The position numbers and the translations under genes were made by a program. A stretch of 64,000 bases of DNA, from NCBI RefSeq assembly GCF_019720915.1, contig NZ_JAHKSI010000001.1, positions 1,550,001 to 1,614,000 on the forward strand, given 5' to 3'. The DNA comes from Alkalihalobacillus sp. TS-13 (lineage in GTDB: Bacteria > Bacillota > Bacilli > Bacillales > Fictibacillaceae). Below are positions 25,980 through 33,862 of this stretch, piece by piece (position 1 is the stretch's first letter; each line of letters opens with the position of its first letter). A model generated the notes under the pieces. That model was not told the DNA's origin and did not search any database. It saw only the letters and a list, made by a program, of their open reading frames with translations.

Positions 25980-26366
25980 ATGAAAAAGCCTTTGACCATT
26001 GGTTCCTTAAAATCACAATCCGCTTCTGCGGCAGGAAGTGAAAATGATGTTCCCCCAAATGCAGGAAAGACTACGGCCAATGTGGCAGAACCTCACGAAA
26101 ACCATCAGGTAAATACTATATATATAATCCAAAATGGAACAGCATATTCAGTTCGTCTCGATAAATACATGACGTTATTGGACTCTGCACTGCAGCAAGG
26201 AAATAAGATTGATTTTAAATGTAAAAAAGGGACTTGTGGCAGATGCAAAGTCCAACTGTTGAAAGGTATGTCCATACTGACCGAGCCTAATGATCAGGAA
26301 GAAGAAAAACTTGATAATTTAATCGATCAAGGATTCAGGCTTGCATGCCAGTCCCGCCTGAAATAA
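25980..26366 (+). CDS. Encapsulin-targeted 2Fe-2S ferredoxin
   Basis: 128 residues. The N-terminus MKKPLTIGSLKSQ carries the same loading motif (LTIGSLK) that ends the IMEF cargo, followed by a flexible Ala/Ser/Asn linker. The C-terminal ~85 residues are a plant-type 2Fe-2S ferredoxin with CKKGTCGRC (C-x4-C-x2-C) around 79-87 and the fourth Cys in LACQSRL. In characterised IMEF loci this ferredoxin is thought to reduce stored ferric iron for release. AAAGGAGGA lies 11 bases before the ATG. Long in-frame sequence upstream lacks a ribosome site and is not coding. Confidence 0.9.
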   Translation: MKKPLTIGSLKSQSASAAGSENDVPPNAGKTTANVAEPHENHQVNTIYIIQNGTAYSVRLDKYMTLLDSALQQGNKIDFKCKKGTCGRCKVQLLKGMSILTEPNDQEEEKLDNLIDQGFRLACQSRLK

Positions 26367-26386
26367 GTTTATCGAGTGGATAATTT

Positions 26387-26902
26387 CTATTCCATAATGC
26401 GCTGTTCTTTTGCGATTTGTTCAAACGGTTTTTTCATATCGACGATCAGGATTTTTGTGCCCAGCGGGACATGATCATACAACCATTTGATATCATCCTC
26501 ATAAAAACGGACACAGCCGGCTGTGATAAAATGGCCGATCGCTTTTGGTGTATTCGTTCCATGGAGACCATACGTCCTTCCATCAGTATCTTTTGCATCA
26601 AATCCGATCCACCTTGATCCAAGAGGGTTATCTGGATCCCCGCCTGGAATGTCTTTTTTTCGATAATAAGGATCCACAGCTTTGACGATGATGTTGAATT
26701 CCCCTTCAGGTGTCAAGTCCTTGGATTTTCCTGTAGCGACACGCCCCGTCTTATCGATTTCCCCCTCGTTGATATAAGCAAAGGTGTTATTTGCTTTATT
26801 GACGATAACATAAGGGTCCCCAGGCAAAGGATTCTCCCCGAGCGGCCAAATCGGTGAAATCATGAAAATAAAAGAAGCTAGAAAAAGTGATAGTTGTCCC
26901 AT
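26387..26902 (-). CDS. L,D-transpeptidase (YkuD domain), exported
   Basis: 171 residues. An N-terminal hydrophobic signal (LSLFLASFIFMISPIWP) is followed by a YkuD catalytic domain: VIVNKANNTFAYI, TPEGEFNI, YGLHGTN around 125-131 and GHFITAGCVRFYEDD with the nucleophile Cys around 146. Such enzymes crosslink peptidoglycan or attach proteins to it outside the membrane. The start at 26902 is chosen because GGGAGG lies 8 bases upstream; an in-frame ATG eleven codons earlier lacks this. Position next to the yqjA-like gene resembles B. subtilis yqjB. Confidence 0.83.
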   Translation of the reverse strand: MGQLSLFLASFIFMISPIWPLGENPLPGDPYVIVNKANNTFAYINEGEIDKTGRVATGKSKDLTPEGEFNIIVKAVDPYYRKKDIPGGDPDNPLGSRWIGFDAKDTDGRTYGLHGTNTPKAIGHFITAGCVRFYEDDIKWLYDHVPLGTKILIVDMKKPFEQIAKEQRIME

Positions 26903-26966
26903 ACCATGATCCTCCCTCGTCGAACTTTTCTTCATTAGTTTGCCAAGAGGATGACTGGATTAATCA

Positions 26967-27920
26967 CTAATCTCTAGCTTTAAAATATCTTTTCAAAATC
27001 AAGTATTGTTCCATTTCAAGTAAAAAATAATGCAATGAGGACCTTGTTTCAAACTCCTCCCGATCTTTAGGAAGATCCATGTTGCGAAAGGTCTTCCTCA
27101 TTCTTTCAAGCTCATCAAGGAACCTTTGTGCCGTATTCCCAGGGTGGATTGCGTCAGCCAAATCATCAAGAAAATCCGCTATCCGGAAGCTTTGGACGTA
27201 GGTATGATCCAGTGATGTAATGACTGGCATCACCCGACCGAGAATCTCATACTGCTTTTCCCTCATTTTAAAATAGTTATAGTATTGGTTCTCATGTCTT
27301 GTCAGGTGGTTTTCGACATCACGGAAAGCGAGACTTTTCGCCTCTTTAATCAGCCTGTCCACAGTAACGATCTCTTTGCCATCCCAATCGCTTTCCCCTT
27401 CTCTTAGAAACTTCGAGAATTCCTTGAGGATTTTTTCAAAATTACTTTCCACGTCCTCTTGATACTTTTTCAATTGAGATTCCATACTCGGCATATACAG
27501 GTTCATCACAAGCGCCATTCCGATACCGATTATGATGATTGCAAGTTCATTCAGTACGATCGAAACAGAAAAATCCTTGATCATCAGGAAATGAAGGATG
27601 ATGACCACGCTTGTTATGACGCCTTCCTTCAATTTGAGCGCAACAAGGGTTGGTATAAAAGCCAATAGAAGCAGTCCGAGCACGAGCGGATGATAGGCGA
27701 TCCCTTCAAAAAAGAGGAATGCAAAACCAATGCCGATCAAACATGCTGAAAATCGTTCCCATGAACTGACGATCGATTTCTTTTTCGTCACTTTGATGCA
27801 GAGAACCGCAAGTATACCCGCTGATATGTAAAATTCAAGCTGGAAAGTCTGGGCGATCAATATAGCCAGAGGTGCAGCAATTGCAGTTTTCAACGTACGA
27901 TAGCCAATCGGAAATGACAA
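26967..27920 (-). CDS. yqjA: YqjA-like aromatic-acid-exporter-family membrane protein
   Basis: 317 residues. Several hydrophobic helices fill the first ~145 residues (AIAAPLAILIAQ, FYISAGILAVLCI, CLIGIGFAFLFF, VLGLLLLAFIPTLVAL, LAIIIIGIGMALVMN). A charged cytosolic helical C-terminal domain of about 170 residues follows, as in the ArAE/DUF939 family. B. subtilis YqjA is about the same size and occupies the same neighbourhood. The TTG at 27920 (SFPIGYRTLKTA) is preferred as start because AAAGGGGG lies 7 bases before it; upstream in-frame ATGs would include that ribosome site in the coding region. Transport activity has not been read from sequence. Confidence 0.78.
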   Translation of the reverse strand: MSFPIGYRTLKTAIAAPLAILIAQTFQLEFYISAGILAVLCIKVTKKKSIVSSWERFSACLIGIGFAFLFFEGIAYHPLVLGLLLLAFIPTLVALKLKEGVITSVVIILHFLMIKDFSVSIVLNELAIIIIGIGMALVMNLYMPSMESQLKKYQEDVESNFEKILKEFSKFLREGESDWDGKEIVTVDRLIKEAKSLAFRDVENHLTRHENQYYNYFKMREKQYEILGRVMPVITSLDHTYVQSFRIADFLDDLADAIHPGNTAQRFLDELERMRKTFRNMDLPKDREEFETRSSLHYFLLEMEQYLILKRYFKARD

Positions 27921-27961
27921 GGCATTGCCCCCTTTCATTCTGTAGATGTTGATTTTAAATA

Positions 27962-28162
27962 ATGTATGGAGACCTACTATTGAATAAAGTACTGGTTCCA
28001 GAGTCATATCCTATTGTAAACCATACCCCTAGTTTTCGTGAAATAAAGACACCCTATGTGGAGAAAATCGAAGCAGACATGAGATTTAAGAATGGAAGAT
28101 ATTCAGATCGAGGTGGTATTTTCTTCCCTGAGGTAGTGAGGTTTGCTTTGGACAATAAGTGA
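27962..28162 (+). CDS. Putative small protein, 60-66 residues
   Basis: Plus-strand frame diverging from the yqjA-like gene. A TTG at 27980 has GGAGA 7 bases upstream; the ATG at 27962 has none. The peptide has plausible protein composition (PSFREIKTPYVEKIEADMRF, then GRYSDRGGIFFPEVV) and no hydrophobic segment. No family recognised. Confidence 0.38.
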   Translation: MYGDLLLNKVLVPESYPIVNHTPSFREIKTPYVEKIEADMRFKNGRYSDRGGIFFPEVVRFALDNK

Positions 28163-28166
28163 TTGG

Positions 28167-28361
28167 TTATTTTTCAAGTATGTCAAAATCCAAAGGTGTG
28201 TTTTCTTTCAAAAGTTTCCTTCCTAATTTTTCACACTGCTGTGTAGTTAATATCTCATTTTTATTTTTATATTTACATTTTATTTGATCGATTTTCTTGT
28301 GAAAGATTAAATTTTCGTTGAACAAAATAAATATGTACATATCTTTCCATTTATTGAACAT
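28167..28361 (-). CDS. Putative small Lys-rich protein, 64 residues
   Basis: Minus-strand frame ending 5 bases from the convergent small gene. It is Lys/Asn-rich with a credible C-terminal half (TTQQCEKLGRKLLKENTP). The ribosome site is weak. The very AT-rich start region coincides with a 40-41 bp tandem repeat. No family recognised. Confidence 0.3.
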   Translation of the reverse strand: MFNKWKDMYIFILFNENLIFHKKIDQIKCKYKNKNEILTTQQCEKLGRKLLKENTPLDFDILEK

Positions 28362-28450
28362 TTCTCAAGATATATGTACATTTCCTGGTATTTATTGAAC
28401 ATTTCCCAAAATATATGTACATATTTTTGTTTTTATCAACATTTGACAAG
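28330..28450. repeat. Three-unit ~41-bp tandem repeat with ATATGTACAT palindromes
   Basis: Units spaced 40-41 bases each contain TATGTACAT (28332, 28373, 28414) followed by ATTGAACATTTCTC-type sequence (third copy degenerate). The core ATGTACAT is palindromic, so this may be a cluster of operator sites overlapping the start of the small gene at 28361. Confidence 0.6.
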
Positions 28451-28471
28451 ATTCGGATAAGGACTAAAAGC

Positions 28472-28497
28472 AAAAAAACCCGCTTACGCCGGTTTTA
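28472..28497 (-). terminator. Terminator downstream of tRNA-Arg
   Basis: Minus strand AACCGGC / GCGGGTT stem with a GTAA-type loop and a TTTTTTT tail. Confidence 0.75.
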
Positions 28498-28507
28498 TGA
28501 ATTATTA

Positions 28508-28582
28508 TGGCGCGCCCACCAGGATTCGAACCCAGAATACGAGAGCCGAAATCTCGTGTGATATCCATTTCACTATGGACGC
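28508..28582 (-). tRNA. tRNA-Arg (anticodon TCG)
   Basis: 75 bases including an encoded CCA. Acceptor stem GCGTCCA pairs with TGGGCGC (one T-G), discriminator G. Anticodon stem CGAGA/TCTCG encloses loop TTTCGGC, giving anticodon TCG for CGA codons. GGGTTCGAATCC forms the T arm. It has its own promoter and terminator. Confidence 0.92.
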
Positions 28583-28603
28583 ATTAGTTTTGGACAGGAC
28601 TTT

Positions 28604-28632
28604 AGTTTACGCCATATCGTCATCACTGTCAA
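28604..28632 (-). promoter_or_regulatory. SigA promoter of tRNA-Arg
   Basis: Consensus TTGACA, 17-base spacer, TAAACT on the minus strand, 22 bases before the mature tRNA 5' end. Confidence 0.75.
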
Positions 28633-28686
28633 GATTCAGATAATGAGGCTTGGCCAAGCTATCCTTTTTAATACTTAAAAGTTATG

Positions 28687-28707
28687 CCACCGGACAAATG
28701 CCGGTGA
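28687..28707 (-). terminator. Hairpin after the bacilliredoxin gene
   Basis: CACCGGC / GCCGGTG-type stem; only a short, weak T-rich tail follows on the minus strand. Confidence 0.45.
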
Positions 28708-28715
28708 CATGTATC

Positions 28716-29141
28716 TTAACAATGTTCTTTGAATGCATCTTGCAGTTTGTAGACCACTTCAATCGGTTCAGATCCTTCAATTTCATGGCGCTCAACCATC
28801 GCCATCAGCTTCCCATCCTTCAGCAGAGCGAAAGACGGTGATGACGGAGGATACCCTGTAAAGAAGGATCTCGCTTTTTCAGTTGCAGCCTTATCCTGGC
28901 CAGCGAATACCGTCACTGCATGATCGGGTTTAACATCACTTTTATGCAAGGCGTAACCAGCAGCAGGTCTTGCGATTCCTCCTGCACAACCACAAACGGA
29001 GTTTACCAGCACTAGGGTCGTCCCTTCTTTACCAAATGCCGCTTCTACCTCTTCGGGGGTCGTCAATTCAGCAAATCCTGCTTCTTTCGCTTCATTACGT
29101 GCAGTCACAACCACATCATTCATGAACATGTTGAAATTCAT
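28716..29141 (-). CDS. brxB: Bacilliredoxin BrxB (YqiW)
   Basis: Thioredoxin-like enzyme of 141 residues that removes bacillithiol from mixed disulfides of proteins under oxidative stress. The hallmark C-G-C motif is in [14 protein letters not shown] around 47-60. [12 protein letters not shown] near the C-terminus is also family-specific. The start at 29141 has GGAAGG about 8 bases upstream, giving [11 protein letters not shown]. Position between yqjA and the bkd operon fits YqiW; the paralogue YphP lies elsewhere in Bacillus. Confidence 0.88.
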   Translation of the reverse strand: MNFNMFMNDVVVTARNEAKEAGFAELTTPEEVEAAFGKEGTTLVLVNSVCGCAGGIARPAAGYALHKSDVKPDHAVTVFAGQDKAATEKARSFFTGYPPSSPSFALLKDGKLMAMVERHEIEGSEPIEVVYKLQDAFKEHC

Positions 29142-29346
29142 ATTCAAAACCTTCCACACCCTTCCATTACCTGTTACCTACTATTTTATTCGAAAGATGG
29201 GGTGTATCGCAAATTTCCAGATTTCCTGGAAAGCAAAAAAAAAAGCAAGCACTAGGCTCACTCTAGAAAGGGGGTTAGGGGGTATAGAGGTGTTGTACTA
29301 TTTATTTACCCTGTTCCCAAAATTTAAAACTTTTTTCCATAAATTT

Positions 29347-30294
29347 TTATTTGCTGTTCAAGGCTTTTTTTAGCGTAGTAAGATTTTCTTCCATGACTCT
29401 GAGGTAATCTTCATTCTGATCCATCTGTTCTTCAGTAAGTGACTCCAGATTGCTCAAGTATAATGCCTCGGCGTCCACATCTTTCTGAATCATCTTCGCA
29501 ACATTTGAGGTGATGTTCTTTTCAAATAGGATATAAGGAACATCGTTTTCCTGGGCAAAATCGATTATTGCTTGCGCTTCTTTTTGTGATGGTTCATGTG
29601 AAGGCGATGTACCTGCTACAGATATTTGCTTGAGACCGTATCTCTCTTCCCAGTTTCCGTAGGCACTGTGTGCAACGATGAACTCTTTGCGTTGTGCGTT
29701 TTCAGCAAGCTCCTCAAATTTCTGATCAAGTTCCGCTAAATCACTTTTCAACGCCTTGAAATTTGCTTCGAATTCTTCCTTTTTTTCTGGTCGTTGCTTG
29801 ATCATTTCATCTTTTATCGTATGAGCCATCTCGATTGCATAGACAGGATCGAGCCATAGGTGAGGATCGATTTCTCCATGTTCATGATCACCGTGCTCGT
29901 GGTGTTCATCCTCATGACCGTCCTCATGTTCTGATTCATCCTCGGTAATATGAGCTGATGCATTCAAAAAGGAAACATCCTGGCTTTCCAAAGATTTTTT
30001 CGCCTTTCCGACGAACCCTTCGAAACCAGCACCATTATAGATGAGCAGATCTGCTTTAGAAATATTGATCAGTTCTTTCGTCGTCGGTTCATATGTGTGA
30101 CCATCTGAGCCTGGAGGGATGATGGACTCGACCTTAACGGAATCTCCCCCGATTCTTTCCGCAAAATACTGTAAAGGATATATGGACGTATAAATTATAA
30201 AATCAGTACCTTTTTCGCCGTCTACGTTTGATTCTTTTTGACCGCATCCTGAAATGATGAAGGCGAACATGAGTAAAAATGTAAGTATCCGCAA
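29347..30294 (-). CDS. Zinc ABC transporter substrate-binding lipoprotein (ZnuA/AdcA family)
   Basis: 315 residues. Signal peptide with lipobox IISGC (lipid-attached Cys about 17). A cluster A-I metal-binding fold follows: YPLQYFAERIGG, PPGSDGHTYEPT (metal His around 68), a His/Glu/Asp-rich loop at about 124-142 and HLWLDP (metal His), VAHSAYG (third His) and a C-terminal acidic ligand. The His-rich loop points to zinc rather than manganese. TTG start with AAAGGAG 8 bases before. Two Zur-type boxes lie directly upstream. No permease or ATPase genes adjoin, so transport partners must be encoded elsewhere. Confidence 0.88.
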   Translation of the reverse strand: MRILTFLLMFAFIISGCGQKESNVDGEKGTDFIIYTSIYPLQYFAERIGGDSVKVESIIPPGSDGHTYEPTTKELINISKADLLIYNGAGFEGFVGKAKKSLESQDVSFLNASAHITEDESEHEDGHEDEHHEHGDHEHGEIDPHLWLDPVYAIEMAHTIKDEMIKQRPEKKEEFEANFKALKSDLAELDQKFEELAENAQRKEFIVAHSAYGNWEERYGLKQISVAGTSPSHEPSQKEAQAIIDFAQENDVPYILFEKNITSNVAKMIQKDVDAEALYLSNLESLTEEQMDQNEDYLRVMEENLTTLKKALNSK

Positions 30295-30308
30295 TGCTGC
30301 CGCTCCTT

Positions 30309-30365
30309 TCGTAATGATTCCGATTTATTTTCAGAGCACTATTATTATATCGTAACCATTACGAT
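30309..30365 (-). promoter_or_regulatory. Two Zur-type operator boxes
   Basis: ATCGTAACCATTACGAT (30349-30365) is a near-perfect palindrome matching the Bacillus Zur core TCGTAATNATTACGA. TCGTAATGATTCCGA (30309-30323) matches with one mismatch and overlaps the ribosome-binding region of the zinc lipoprotein gene. Binding of Zur with zinc would repress. Confidence 0.75.
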
Positions 30366-30448
30366 TTTCAACAATTTTTATTATATTTATATTATTAAGA
30401 ACCAGGATCGTTCTCATTCTTACATGAGGATGCCCGAAGCTGAAAAAG

Positions 30449-30474
30449 AAAACGTGCTGCGATCAGCACGTTTT
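30449..30474 (-). terminator. Terminator of the bkd operon
   Basis: AAAACGTGCTG-CGAT-CAGCACGTTTT, 11-base perfect stem, with a T-rich tail on the minus strand. Confidence 0.88.
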
Positions 30475-30483
30475 ATCTCTATT

Positions 30484-31830
30484 TTAATAGATAGATGTAT
30501 TCTCTTTACTTGTGTTTTCAACGATTTCCTTGACACGTGATAGGAATCTTCCGCAAACTAATCCATCCAGCACACGGTGGTCCAGGGACATACAAAGGTT
30601 AACCATATCACGGACTGCAATCATACCGTTATCCATTACAACTGGACGCTTCACAATCGATTCTACGGAAAGAATCGCAGCTTGAGGATAGTTGATGATC
30701 GGTGTTGATTGGATCGAACCGAATGAACCTGTATTGTTGACAGTGAAAGTGCCACCTTTCATATCGTCTCCGGAAAGCTTGCCACTGCGGACTTTAGAAG
30801 CAAGTTCATTAACGTCCTTCGCGATACCTTTAAGGCTCTTCTCATCTGCATTCTTGATGACAGGGACGAAAAGCGAATCTTCGGTTGCGACAGCGATAGA
30901 AATGTTGATCGCTTTCTTCTGGACGATCTTATCGCCTGCCCACATTGAGTTGATCATCGGGAATTCCTTAAGTGCTTCGACGACTGCTTTGATAAAGAAT
31001 GGAAGGAAAGTGATGTTGTATCCTTCTTTTTGCTTGAAGTCGCCTTTTACACTGTTACGATATTCCACGAGGTTCGTTACGTCTACTTCCATCATCATCC
31101 ATGCGTGAGGTGCTTCATGCTTGCTTCGTACCATGTTATCAGCAATCGCACGGCGCACACCACTTACTGGAATTTCAACATCGCCTTCTTCAACAGGGAT
31201 GTTCATCGGTTTGGATGCTGGTTTGGATGCTGGTTTGGATGCTGCAGCTACAGGAGCTTGTGTCGGTTCCGGCGCTTTTTCAGGTGCTGGAGCTGCTTCT
31301 TCCTTCGGTTTATCTCCAGCTTTCGGGATGTCACCTGAATCAATCAGCTTTTGAAGATCCTTACGGGTGATCCGTCCTTCGCGTCCAGTTCCTTCCACTT
31401 GCTCAAGGTCGATATCATTTTCTTGCGCTAATCGTAGAACAGCTGGAGAATAGCGCGCTTTACCGTCTTTAGGCTGCTTACGCTTTTCCTTTTTAGGAGC
31501 AGCTTCAGCATGTTGCTCTTCTGCAGAAGAGTCTTCAACAGGATCGACTTCTGTCGGTGCCTCTTCTTTCTCCGTAGCACCAGCTCCGCCTTCTGTCTCA
31601 ATGTAACAGACAAGCTCACCTACCTCGATGGTATCTCCTTCACCAGCTACAAGCTCTTTGATCGTACCTGTATAAGATGATGGGATTTCAGCGTTAACTT
31701 TATCCGTCATGACCTCTGCAATCGGATCATACTTCTTTACTTCGTCTCCAACTTGAACGAGCCATTTACTGATCGTTCCTTCTGTAACACTCTCACCAAG
31801 CTGGGGCATGGATATTTTTTCTGTTGCCAT
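30484..31830 (-). CDS. bkdB: Branched-chain keto acid dehydrogenase E2 (lipoamide acyltransferase)
   Basis: Transfers branched acyl groups from lipoyl-lysine to CoA in the BCKDH complex. 448 residues: a lipoyl domain at 1-77 (lipoylated Lys in EVMTDKVNAE), an acidic/Ala linker, a peripheral subunit-binding domain around 125-165 (SPAVLRLAQENDID, VEGTGREGRITRKD), an Ala-Pro-Lys linker with threefold KPAS repeats around 197-207, and the catalytic domain ending with the DHRVLDG active-site His motif. It is the last gene of the operon, 20 bases after bkdAB, and is followed by a strong terminator. Confidence 0.95.
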   Translation of the reverse strand: MATEKISMPQLGESVTEGTISKWLVQVGDEVKKYDPIAEVMTDKVNAEIPSSYTGTIKELVAGEGDTIEVGELVCYIETEGGAGATEKEEAPTEVDPVEDSSAEEQHAEAAPKKEKRKQPKDGKARYSPAVLRLAQENDIDLEQVEGTGREGRITRKDLQKLIDSGDIPKAGDKPKEEAAPAPEKAPEPTQAPVAAASKPASKPASKPMNIPVEEGDVEIPVSGVRRAIADNMVRSKHEAPHAWMMMEVDVTNLVEYRNSVKGDFKQKEGYNITFLPFFIKAVVEALKEFPMINSMWAGDKIVQKKAINISIAVATEDSLFVPVIKNADEKSLKGIAKDVNELASKVRSGKLSGDDMKGGTFTVNNTGSFGSIQSTPIINYPQAAILSVESIVKRPVVMDNGMIAVRDMVNLCMSLDHRVLDGLVCGRFLSRVKEIVENTSKENTSIY

Positions 31831-31850
31831 TTCGTTTCCCTCCTTGGAGA

Positions 31851-32834
31851 TTAAAATTCCGCTAAGTCGCGCATAGCTTTTTCGACTTTATCTGGGTTGA
31901 TCATGAAATATTTTTCCATAGTCGGTGCATAAGGCATTGCCGGCACATCAGGGCTAGCAAGACGCTGAATCGGAGCATCAAGATCGAACAGGCAATGTTC
32001 ACCGATGATCGCTGAAACTTCACTTATGATGCTTCCTTCTTTATTGTCTTCAGTCACCAACAAGACCTTCCCTGTTTTAGATGCTGCTTCTATGATTGCC
32101 TCTTTATCAAGCGGATAAACCGTACGTAGATCAAGGACATGTGCGGAAATTCCGTCTTTTTCAAGCTTTTCAGCAGCTTGAAGGGCAAAGTGTACGGACA
32201 GTCCATATGTAATGACTGTGATATCTTCACCTTCTCGCTTCACATCTGCTTTACCGATTGGAAGTGTATAGTCATCCTCAGGTACTTCACCTTTGATCAG
32301 TCGATACGCTCTCTTATGCTCGAAGAAAAGGACTGGATCCTCGTCACGGATAGCAGCTTTCAACAGTCCTTTTACATCATAAGGAGTCGAAGGCATGACA
32401 ATCTTTAGACCTGGAACATTCGCGAAAAGCGCTTCAACAGACTGGGAGTGGTAAAGTGCTCCATGGACTCCCCCGCCATATGGTGCACGGATTGTGATTG
32501 GACAATGCCAATCGTTGTTTGAACGATAACGGATCTTAGCAGCTTCAGAAACGATCTGGTTCACTGCTGGCATGATAAAATCAGCAAATTGCATTTCAGC
32601 AACAGGACGCATTCCATACATCGCTGCACCGATTCCTACCCCCGCGATCGCAGATTCAGCCAAAGGCGTATCGATTACGCGTTCTTCTCCAAATTGCTCA
32701 TAAAGACCAGCGGTTGCACGGAAAACACCGCCACGAACCCCAACGTCTTCTCCAAGTACAAATACTTTGTCATCACGTTCCATTTCTTCACGCAATGCTT
32801 GCGTTACAGCTTCTATATATGAAATTACTGGCAT
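31851..32834 (-). CDS. bkdAB: Branched-chain keto acid dehydrogenase E1 beta
   Basis: Thiamine-diphosphate enzyme subunit, 327 residues, transketolase pyrimidine domain plus C-terminal domain. FVLGEDVGVRGGVFRAT, DTPLAESAIAGVGIG, PYGGGVHGALYHSQS and LRTVYPLDKEAI are typical of E1 beta. It pairs with the E1 alpha gene 12 bases upstream to decarboxylate keto acids of Leu, Ile and Val. Confidence 0.95.
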   Translation of the reverse strand: MPVISYIEAVTQALREEMERDDKVFVLGEDVGVRGGVFRATAGLYEQFGEERVIDTPLAESAIAGVGIGAAMYGMRPVAEMQFADFIMPAVNQIVSEAAKIRYRSNNDWHCPITIRAPYGGGVHGALYHSQSVEALFANVPGLKIVMPSTPYDVKGLLKAAIRDEDPVLFFEHKRAYRLIKGEVPEDDYTLPIGKADVKREGEDITVITYGLSVHFALQAAEKLEKDGISAHVLDLRTVYPLDKEAIIEAASKTGKVLLVTEDNKEGSIISEVSAIIGEHCLFDLDAPIQRLASPDVPAMPYAPTMEKYFMINPDKVEKAMRDLAEF

Positions 32835-32846
32835 TTTTTCGTCCCC

Positions 32847-33842
32847 CTATTCCGCATACACATATTTGAGCGCACTTTCAGCCTCCGCATACGGTGCTTC
32901 TTCAGCATAGTCCGTAGCCTCATCCACTTCTTTATCAATGCGTTCAGAGATTTCTTTTGCTTTTTCTTCTGTCAGGATTCCGAGATCTTCAAGGTACTTT
33001 TTGAAAGTGATCAATGAATCTTTTTGTTTTGCTTCTTCAACTTCTTCACGCTCACGATATGCACGATCATCATCATCACTTGAGTGAGGTGTCAAACGGT
33101 AAGACACGGTTTCGATCAATGAAGGACCCTCACCACGACGGCCGCGTTCAGCAGCTTCTTTAACCGCTTCATAAACAGCCAGTGGGTCATTCCCATCAAC
33201 AGTGACGCCTGGCATACCATAACCGATTGCACGGTCGGATACTTTTTCACAAGCAAGCTGCTTAGAGATCGGAACAGAAATGGCATACTTATTGTTTTCA
33301 CACATGAAAATGACAGGAAGCTTATGTACTCCCGCAAAGTTAGCAGACTCGTGGAAATCACCCTGGTTGGATGATCCTTCACCGAAAGTAGTGAACGTCA
33401 CGAGGTCTTTTCCTTCCATTTTTCCTGCCAATGCAATTCCTACTGCATGCCCCACTTGAGTTGTTACTGGTGAAGAACCTGTAACGATGTTGTTTTTCTT
33501 TTGCCCAAAGTGTCCAGGCATTTGGCGTCCGCCTGAGTTCGGGTCTTCAGCTTTTGCAAAACCGGATAACATGAGATCACGTGCGGTCATACCGAACCAA
33601 AGGACAACACCCATATCACGGTAGTAAGGGAGTGCGTAATCCTTTTCTTTGTCGAGTGCCATGGCTGCACCTACTTGTGCCGCTTCTTGTCCCTGACACG
33701 AAATGACGAAAGGAATCTTTCCTGCTCGGTTCAACAGCCACATTCTTTCATCGATTTTTCTTGCCATCAACATCGTTTCATACATCTTGATTACTTGCTC
33801 ATCAGATAAACCTAATCTTTCATGTCGATTTTCGGCCATCAT
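32847..33842 (-). CDS. bkdAA: Branched-chain keto acid dehydrogenase E1 alpha
   Basis: 331 residues. The thiamine-diphosphate signature FGEGSSNQGDFHES...ENNKYAIS (around 153-186) and the phosphorylation-loop-type stretch RLTPHSSDDDD around 268-278 identify E1 alpha. GQEAAQVGAA and AGKIPFVISCQG are family features. Two adjacent ATGs follow AAGGAGGGCAAT; either may start. Directly downstream of lpdV. Confidence 0.95.
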   Translation of the reverse strand: MMAENRHERLGLSDEQVIKMYETMLMARKIDERMWLLNRAGKIPFVISCQGQEAAQVGAAMALDKEKDYALPYYRDMGVVLWFGMTARDLMLSGFAKAEDPNSGGRQMPGHFGQKKNNIVTGSSPVTTQVGHAVGIALAGKMEGKDLVTFTTFGEGSSNQGDFHESANFAGVHKLPVIFMCENNKYAISVPISKQLACEKVSDRAIGYGMPGVTVDGNDPLAVYEAVKEAAERGRRGEGPSLIETVSYRLTPHSSDDDDRAYREREEVEEAKQKDSLITFKKYLEDLGILTEEKAKEISERIDKEVDEATDYAEEAPYAEAESALKYVYAE

Positions 33843-33862
33843 ATTGCCCTCCTTAAAATATC

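Noticed and set aside
28330-28450. CRISPR array
   Set aside because: The repeats are AT-rich, only three, imperfect, without unique 30-40 bp spacers, and no cas genes are present.
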